The notes below the pieces were generated by a model, which saw only the letters and a program-made list of their open reading frames with translations, was not told where the DNA came from and searched no databases. This document shows, piece by piece, positions 5,940 through 9,918 of a stretch of DNA of 9,918 nt (its first letter is position 1; each line of letters begins with the position of its first letter). Position numbers and translations under genes: made by a program. This DNA comes from Desulfobacteraceae bacterium (GTDB lineage: Bacteria; Desulfobacterota; Desulfobacteria; Desulfobacterales; ETH-SRB1), in the NCBI GenBank assembly GCA_013202725.1, contig JABMRH010000211.1, positions 1 through 9,918 of the forward strand. Reading direction: 5' to 3'.

Positions 5940-7447
5940 CGTTTCTTTTCTCCTTGCAAAAGCTCCAAAGCCTTTTGTATTGCCATCGCCTTATTGACGG
6001 TTTCCACCCGTTCCCGTTCAGGGTCGGAATCGGCGACTATTCCGGCTCCCGCGCGAACCGTAAGCCGTCCATTTTCAATACAGGCCGTCCGGATAGTGAT
6101 TGCCATATCCATATTTCCATGAAACGAAATATAGCCCACAGCCCCCCCGTAAGGCCCTCTTGGTTCTTTTTCCAGTTCTGCGATAATTTCCATGGCTCTG
6201 ACCTTCGGAGCCCCGGACAAAGTGCCTGCCGGAAATGTAGCGGCAAGAAGATCCCACGCATCACAATCGGATCGCAAATCACAGCATATATTGGAAACAA
6301 GATGCATTACATGAGAATATCGTTCCACAACCATTAAATCGGTTACCTGCACGGTTCCCACCTCTGCCACCCGGCCAAGATCGTTTCGCCCAAGATCAAC
6401 CAGCATAAGGTGTTCCGCCCGTTCCTTTTCATCGGCAAGAAGCTCATCGGCAAGCATTCTGTCCTCTTGTTCATTTTTTCCTCTCGGGCGTGTGCCGGCA
6501 ATGGGTCTGAGGGTGGCAATGCCGTTTTCCAGCCGAACCATTGTTTCCGGCGAAGAGCCGACAAGAGCCACATCATCTATATGCATAAAATACAGATAAG
6601 GGGACGGGTTGATAAATCGCTGAGCGCGATAGAGCTCCCATAGATCCGGCAGCTCCTCGCAAACAAAGGGTTGAGATATAACCGTCTGAATCACATCCCC
6701 TGCCAGGATATATTCCTTTATCCTTTTTACGTAAGACCGATAGGTGTCGGGCTCCTGCTGAGGAGTGAGAACATACTCCTTTTGATTTACGCAATCATTA
6801 TTTCCGGGCAATTGTCCATTGATTGCCTGTAGCATGGATTGAATACGTATCTTCGCAGATTTAAAGACTTTCTCAACAGCCTGATCGGTTTTTTGATTGT
6901 TTTCCCGATCCTCATCCAGAAAGGTTATGACAACACAAAGCAATGTGTTTCGAATATTATCAAAAATAAGCAGCTCATCAGGCACTATGAAATTTGCAAG
7001 CGGCTTTTCTTTTGGCCACTGATTCGGAACAGCTTCAATAAAGGAAACCATTTCATAGGCCAGGTAACCGACCATCCCTCCCCAGAACCTTGGCAGTTCA
7101 GGCATGTCAGCCGGATTAAACCTGCTCATAAAGTCCCTTAGAACTGCCAGCGGATCTCCATTATGAGGAATCTTGCTGACGCAACCCTTATTTTGAATTT
7201 CCACAAATTCTTGGTATACGCGGATATGAAATCTGGCGGAAGCGCTCAAAAAGCTGTATCTTCCCCAACGCTCCCCTCCTTCGACACTTTCGAATAAAAA
7301 AACAGGACCTTTATTATTATAGATTTTTTTAAGCAAAGAAACCGGAGTTTCCGTATCTGCCAGTATTTCAACACAAACCGGTATCACATTGTTTTGCCCG
7401 GCTAAAATGCGGAATTGATCTTTGTCGGGAAATTGTTTTATAATCAT
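5936..7447 (-). CDS. trpE: anthranilate synthase component I
   Basis: TrpE makes anthranilate from chorismate using ammonia from TrpG; it is the first committed and normally feedback-inhibited step. The protein has 503 residues. The N-terminal domain contains FLFESVEGGERWGRYSF (50-66), matching the LLES tryptophan-binding region with Ser54, so Trp feedback is expected. The C-terminal chorismate-binding domain shows AGDVIQTVISQPF (249-261), SSPETMVR, RPIAGTRPRG (314-323), HLMLVDLGRNDLGRV, the PAGTLSGAPK stretch (406-415), GGAVGYISF and RAGAGIVADSDPERE (465-479). One oddity is Pro260 in SQPF, where relatives usually read SQRF. ATG at 7447 has AGAGG 8 nt upstream. It follows a leader peptide and tandem hairpins, pointing to attenuation control. 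A PabB or other chorismate-enzyme identity is unlikely given the operon and the GTRPRG/DLGRND motifs. Confidence 0.97.
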   Translation of the reverse strand: MIIKQFPDKDQFRILAGQNNVIPVCVEILADTETPVSLLKKIYNNKGPVFLFESVEGGERWGRYSFLSASARFHIRVYQEFVEIQNKGCVSKIPHNGDPLAVLRDFMSRFNPADMPELPRFWGGMVGYLAYEMVSFIEAVPNQWPKEKPLANFIVPDELLIFDNIRNTLLCVVITFLDEDRENNQKTDQAVEKVFKSAKIRIQSMLQAINGQLPGNNDCVNQKEYVLTPQQEPDTYRSYVKRIKEYILAGDVIQTVISQPFVCEELPDLWELYRAQRFINPSPYLYFMHIDDVALVGSSPETMVRLENGIATLRPIAGTRPRGKNEQEDRMLADELLADEKERAEHLMLVDLGRNDLGRVAEVGTVQVTDLMVVERYSHVMHLVSNICCDLRSDCDAWDLLAATFPAGTLSGAPKVRAMEIIAELEKEPRGPYGGAVGYISFHGNMDMAITIRTACIENGRLTVRAGAGIVADSDPERERVETVNKAMAIQKALELLQGEKKR

Positions 7448-7489
7448 ATATATTTCCTCTGCCTGAACCGATAAACAGGTTAATGAAAT

Positions 7490-7523
7490 AAAAAAAGACC
7501 GTGAAGATTTCCACGGCCTTTTT
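7490..7523 (-). terminator. trp attenuator terminator (hairpin B)
   Basis: On the minus strand GGCCGTG (7518-7512) pairs with CACGGTC (7503-7497) around an 8-nt loop, with one G-U pair. Five further A-U pairs can extend the base. Seven consecutive T residues (7496-7490) follow. This is a canonical intrinsic terminator about 45 nt before the trpE start, downstream of the Trp-rich leader peptide, so it is the likely attenuation site. Confidence 0.85.
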
Positions 7524-7528
7524 AAAAC

Positions 7529-7561
7529 AAAAAGACCGCAGGCTTTGAGTTACCTGCGGTC
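7529..7561 (-). terminator. second terminator-like hairpin of the trp leader (hairpin A)
   Basis: On the minus strand GACCGCAGG (7561-7553) pairs perfectly over 9 bp with CCTGCGGTC (7542-7534) around a 10-nt loop, then TTTTTG follows. It begins 20 nt after the leader-peptide stop and lies directly ahead of hairpin B. Its 3' arm and loop can pair alternatively with GCAGGCTT at the Trp codons (8 bp, 7627-7620), and its 3' arm with the 5' arm of hairpin B (8 bp including three G-U). It may be a terminator in its own right or part of the switch that controls hairpin B. Confidence 0.72.
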
Positions 7562-7581
7562 CTTAAAACTTTTAACTAAAA

Positions 7582-7683
7582 TCAGGTTGGTGAAGTTCCG
7601 CCGGCGAACTCATTAATATAAGCCTGCCACCACCAGCATATAAATAACAGATTTTTAATTTTATGGTTTCCGATTGTTTTCAT
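7582..7683 (-). CDS. trpL: trp operon leader peptide with three tandem Trp codons
   Basis: A 33-codon reading frame begins ATG AAA ACA ATC (MKTIGNHKIK) and ends in TGA, with Trp17-Trp18-Trp19 encoded by consecutive TGG codons at 7635-7627 in the context ICWWWQAY. AGGA lies 10 nt before the ATG. The peptide itself is not expected to act as a protein; ribosome stalling at the three Trp codons when charged tRNA-Trp is scarce would change folding of the downstream RNA and allow read-through into trpE. Support comes from the triple Trp run (Trp is the rarest residue), the position just after a TTGACA promoter, and the terminator hairpins between its stop and trpE. It is longer than the 14-residue E. 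coli leader. Confidence 0.9.
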   Translation of the reverse strand: MKTIGNHKIKNLLFICWWWQAYINEFAGGTSPT

Positions 7684-7705
7684 TTGTAAATTTTCCTATA
7701 AGATT

Positions 7706-7734
7706 TTGATTTAATAATTGTTTTGTTTTATATT
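7706..7734 (+). promoter_or_regulatory. putative promoter of pncC-rlmD, overlapping the trp promoter
   Basis: On the plus strand TTGATT (7706-7711, 4/6) and TATATT (7729-7734, 5/6) are separated by 17 bp. Transcription would begin near 7741, about 30 nt before the pncC ATG. The region is very A/T-rich, so chance matches are easy; confidence is moderate. Confidence 0.45.
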
Positions 7735-7740
7735 TGTCAA
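7711..7740 (-). promoter_or_regulatory. putative sigma70-type promoter of the trp operon
   Basis: On the minus strand a perfect -35 hexamer TTGACA (7740-7735) is separated by 18 bp from TATTAA (7716-7711), a 4/6 match to the -10 consensus. Transcription would start near 7704, just ahead of the AGGA ribosome site and the trpL ATG at 7683, giving a short 5' leader. No TrpR-like operator palindrome (ACTAGT-type) is seen. Confidence 0.65.
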
Positions 7741-7771
7741 GCTTTTTATTTAGCAGGAGAAAATTTCAGAT

Positions 7772-8350
7772 ATGGCAGCAGAAACACTAAACACGGAGAG
7801 AGACCTTTGCAAAATTGAACATTTTTCAAAGGTCTCTGGGAATGAAATCTGTTCGGACGAAAAGGCGGGGATTGAAATCGTCAGCCAGATCGGCAAACTC
7901 CTTTGCCGGCAAAATGCCGGCATTGCGATTGCCGAAAGCTGTACAGGCGGCCTTATATCCCATATGATTACAAATGTGCCGGGAAGTTCGGACTATTTTC
8001 TTTTATCCGGCATAACATATTCAAATGAATCCAAAATAAATCTGCTTGGAGTATCACCTGAAACAATAAAACGATACGGAGCCGTGCATGAAGAAACTGC
8101 AAAAGAGATGGCGCGAGGGGTACGACGGATTGCCGGCGCAACTTACGGACTTTCGACAAGCGGAATTGCGGGACCCGGCGGGGCAACCGATGATAAGCCT
8201 GTAGGAACCGTATGTATCGGGCTTGCCACGCCAAGATATGTGAAAGGGTATTGTTTCAACTTTGACGGCAATGACAGGCTGACGAATAAAAAAATATTTG
8301 CCATGAAAGCCCTTGACCTGTTGAGAACCGAACTTCTGGAGCAAAATTGA
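7772..8350 (+). CDS. pncC: nicotinamide-nucleotide amidohydrolase (CinA C-terminal family)
   Basis: PncC deamidates NMN to nicotinate mononucleotide, recycling the NMN released by NAD-dependent DNA ligase. The 192-residue protein is the stand-alone C-terminal domain; the N-terminal MoaB-like domain of full CinA is absent. Visible motifs are AIAESCTGG (52-60), GITYSNESKINLLGV (80-94), GAVHEETAKEMARG, LSTSGIAGPGGATDDKPVGTV (127-147) and a closing helix KALDLLRTEL. The first 30 or so residues (MAAETLNTERDL onward) extend beyond the usual start, since relatives have AESCTGG about 27 residues from the N-terminus. I kept ATG 7772 because no other ATG, GTG or TTG lies in frame before the conserved part; an AGGAG lies about 12 nt upstream, which is rather far. 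The extension encodes a long perfect hairpin (7799-7837). The stop overlaps the rlmD ATG by one base, so the pair is probably one transcript. Confidence 0.9.
   Translation: MAAETLNTERDLCKIEHFSKVSGNEICSDEKAGIEIVSQIGKLLCRQNAGIAIAESCTGGLISHMITNVPGSSDYFLLSGITYSNESKINLLGVSPETIKRYGAVHEETAKEMARGVRRIAGATYGLSTSGIAGPGGATDDKPVGTVCIGLATPRYVKGYCFNFDGNDRLTNKKIFAMKALDLLRTELLEQN
7799..7837. repeat. long hairpin inside the 5' end of pncC
   Basis: AGAGACCTTTG (7799-7809) and CAAAGGTCTCT (7827-7837) are perfect 11-bp inverted repeats. After one mismatch the stem continues with AAAAT (7811-7815) and ATTTT (7821-7825), leaving a TGAAC loop. In the mRNA this gives a 16-bp stem starting about 27 nt after the start codon, within codons for the non-conserved N-terminal extension. 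Confidence 0.75.
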
Positions 8351-9780
8351 TGACAATTAAAAAGGGACAAACGATTGAGCTTAGAGTCTCGGATATTGCC
8401 TTTGGCGGAAAGGGGCTTGCGCGGGTTGACGGCATGGCTGTTTTTGTTGACGGGGCAGCCCCTTTAGACCTGGTTGATGCCCGCATAATAAAAAAGAAAA
8501 AAAGCTATGCAGAGGCCCGAATAGTATCAATAAAGGAGCCGTCTCCCTATAGAATAGATCCGCCATGCATGTACAGCGGCTATTGCGGCGGATGTAAATG
8601 GCAATTTTTAGATTATGACAGGCAGCTTGAGTTCAAACAAAGGCATGTCATCGATTCTATTGAACATATAGGGCTTATACATGATCCTGTAGTGCATAAA
8701 ACAATCCCTTCTATCCGGATTTTTGAGTACAGGAACAAGATGGAGTTTACGTGTTCCGACCGGAAATGGCTGCTGCCTGACGAGATGGATAAAAAGGATA
8801 TTGCTGCAGGCTTTGCCATCGGTCTTCATGTGCCCAGCACATTTAACAAGGTGCTTGATACAAAGGCATGTCTGCTTCAGCCAAAACTCGGCAACCATAT
8901 CCTCGAGGATGTTAGAAATTATATTAAAAACTCCAAAATCCCAGTATATGGTCTTTACAGCCATATTGGGTTCTGGCGTTTTCTTATGCTGAGGCATTCC
9001 GCTGCCTATGACCAATGGATGGTTAATATAATAACTTCAGAAGAAAACAAAAAAATTCTGCAGCCTCTCGCAGATCTCTTGATGGACAAATATCCGGAAA
9101 TAATCTCGATTGTAAACAACATTACTGCTCGCAAGGCCGGCGTAGCCATTGGAGAATATGAGATACAACTTGCCGGAGCCTCCTGCATAAAGGATAAAAT
9201 CGGCGCTTGTGAATTCGAGATATCTGCAAACTCATTTTTTCAAACCAACACGCGGGGCGCAGAGCAGCTTTTTCAGACAGTCAGGGAATATGCCGGACTC
9301 AGCGGTGAAGAAATGGTTGTGGATCTATACAGCGGAACAGGGGCGATATCTATCTTTCTTGCAGACAGCGCTAAAGAGATAATCGGCATCGAGATGATTG
9401 CATCTTCCGTGACCAATGCGCAAAATAACTGCAAAAAAAACATGATATCAAATTGCCGGTTTATCCATGGCGATATAAAGGACTGCCTGCCACAGGTTAC
9501 GGCAAAGCCTGATGTTATGATAATCGATCCTCCAAGAGCAGGTATGCACAAGGATGTAGTAAAGCATGTTCTTGAAATTGCGCCTGAAAAAATCGTTTAT
9601 GTATCCTGCAATCCCGCGACCATGGCAAGGGATCTTGGGTTGATAAAGGATAAATATAATCTGTTGGAAGTACAGCCGGTTGACATGTTTCCTCACACAT
9701 ATCATATAGAATCGGTGGCAAAGCTTGCAAAGAAAAAGGTGACTATTCAGCCACAGATTCACACAGATGAATGCAGATAG
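8350..9780 (+). CDS. rlmD: 23S rRNA (uracil-5)-methyltransferase, RlmD/RumA family
   Basis: This SAM-dependent enzyme of the RumA/TrmA family makes 5-methyluridine in RNA; RlmD acts on U1939 of 23S rRNA (E. coli numbering). The protein has 476 residues. The N-terminal TRAM domain is residues 1-62 (GQTIELRVSDIAFGGKGLAR). A 4Fe-4S motif follows: Cys73, Cys79, Cys82 (PPCMYSGYCGGC) and Cys174 (TKACLLQP). Then come SANSFFQTN (292-300), the SAM-binding VVDLYSGTGAISIFLA (323-338), IIDPPRAGMH (391-400), the nucleophile Cys420 in YVSCNPATMARDL, and the general base Glu454 in PHTYHIESVAKL. The start is ATG 8350, overlapping the pncC TGA, with GGAG 8 nt upstream. The last 13 or so residues after AKKK are coded by an ACAGAT-type repeat and are probably not part of the fold. 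RlmC/RlmCD and TrmA are relatives; the Fe-S and TRAM layout favours RlmD or RlmCD type, but the target base is not provable here. Confidence 0.9.
   Translation: MTIKKGQTIELRVSDIAFGGKGLARVDGMAVFVDGAAPLDLVDARIIKKKKSYAEARIVSIKEPSPYRIDPPCMYSGYCGGCKWQFLDYDRQLEFKQRHVIDSIEHIGLIHDPVVHKTIPSIRIFEYRNKMEFTCSDRKWLLPDEMDKKDIAAGFAIGLHVPSTFNKVLDTKACLLQPKLGNHILEDVRNYIKNSKIPVYGLYSHIGFWRFLMLRHSAAYDQWMVNIITSEENKKILQPLADLLMDKYPEIISIVNNITARKAGVAIGEYEIQLAGASCIKDKIGACEFEISANSFFQTNTRGAEQLFQTVREYAGLSGEEMVVDLYSGTGAISIFLADSAKEIIGIEMIASSVTNAQNNCKKNMISNCRFIHGDIKDCLPQVTAKPDVMIIDPPRAGMHKDVVKHVLEIAPEKIVYVSCNPATMARDLGLIKDKYNLLEVQPVDMFPHTYHIESVAKLAKKKVTIQPQIHTDECR
9751..9780 (+). repeat. ACAGAT-type repeat forming the rlmD 3' end
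   Basis: Three spaced units of about 10 nt, CACAGATTCA, CACAGATGAA and TGCAGATAG, give the last residues and the TAG stop of rlmD. The conserved RumA family fold ends before this point (VAKLAKKK), so the native stop appears to have been replaced or extended by repeat sequence. Confidence 0.6.
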
Positions 9781-9799
9781 TTTTAAACACAAGCAACCG

Positions 9800-9828
9800 T
9801 TCAGGGTTCAGAGGTTCAAAGTTCAAGG
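9800..9828. repeat. short tandem TTCARRG repeat downstream of rlmD
   Basis: Four head-to-tail units, TTCAGGG, TTCAGAGG, TTCAAAG and TTCAAGG, lie 20 nt after the rlmD stop. The units are 7-8 nt long. No gene or terminator is evident in 9781-9874. Confidence 0.7.
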
Positions 9829-9874
9829 TTAAACTGATTTACTATAAAAATACTTGCGCGATCGCATCCATGTC

Positions 9875-9894
9875 ATTCCCGCGAAAGCGGGAAT
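9875..9894. repeat. ATTCCC-N8-GGGAAT palindromic repeat
   Basis: ATTCCCGCGAAAGCGGGAAT is a perfect 8-bp stem closed by a GAAA tetraloop. It has the form of the dRS3 repeat known from Neisseria (ATTCCC, eight bases, GGGAAT) and resembles the TTCCGGC-TTTC-GCCGGAA core of the element beside trpA. The element probably continues past the window end. Confidence 0.75.
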
Positions 9895-9918
9895 CCAGGG
9901 AGCCTCGAAATTTAAGGA

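Noticed and set aside
7684..7771. TrpR operator, T-box or TRAP (GAG/UAG repeat) control of the trp operon
   Set aside because: I found no ACTAGT-type operator palindrome, no T-box-like structure with a specifier loop, and no regular array of GAG/TAG triplets. The Trp-codon leader explains regulation better.
8608..9015. 135-codon minus-strand frame opposite rlmD
   Set aside because: It is antisense to the Fe-S and central region of rlmD, has no recognisable protein features and no upstream signals.

Overview
The window is dominated by one complete tryptophan biosynthesis operon on the minus strand, read right to left as trpL-trpE-trpG-trpD-trpC-trpF-trpB-trpA (about 7740 down to 535). Every enzyme from chorismate to tryptophan is present as a separate polypeptide. 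On the left (2-310, plus) is the C-terminal end of a LivM-type branched-chain amino acid ABC permease, convergent with trpA. On the right (7772-9780, plus) is a divergent two-gene unit: pncC (NMN deamidase, CinA C-terminal family) and an RlmD/RumA-type 23S rRNA m5U methyltransferase, overlapping by one base. No mobile-element genes, CRISPR array, tRNA or rRNA are visible.

The gene order EGDCFBA, the unfused trp enzymes, a single-domain PncC, the LivM gene and intergenic palindromes of the ATTCCGGCGAAAGCCGGAAT and ATTCCCGCGAAAGCGGGAAT kind suggest a Gram-negative bacterium, most likely a Desulfobacterota (deltaproteobacterial) member. This is inference from gene style; no taxonomic marker is present.

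The control region lies between trpE and pncC (7448-7771). It holds an unlisted 33-residue leader peptide with three consecutive Trp codons, then two terminator-like hairpins in tandem before the trpE ribosome site. That is the architecture of ribosome-mediated transcription attenuation. Putative promoters for the trp operon and for pncC occupy almost the same 35 bp on opposite strands.

Within the operon, trpE/trpG overlap (ATGA), trpG/trpD are 5 nt apart, trpF/trpB overlap by one base and trpB/trpA are 24 nt apart. The trpD-trpC and trpC-trpF joints are instead 119 and 134 (or 158) nt long and carry repeats: an 8-nt CACGAAAN array in the first and two CCCCTCT/AGAGGGG hairpins in the second. 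A 137-bp inverted-repeat element abuts the 3' end of trpA, and repeat sequence forms or follows the 3' end of rlmD.

The enzymes look intact, but several carry a change at a normally conserved position, most notably TrpC A221 where the family has Glu, and TrpF E144 where the family has Asp. Nothing here amounts to a wholly new system. The points worth a second look are the attenuator layout, the overlapping promoters, the repeat-filled operon joints, the active-site substitutions and a long hairpin inside the 5' end of pncC.
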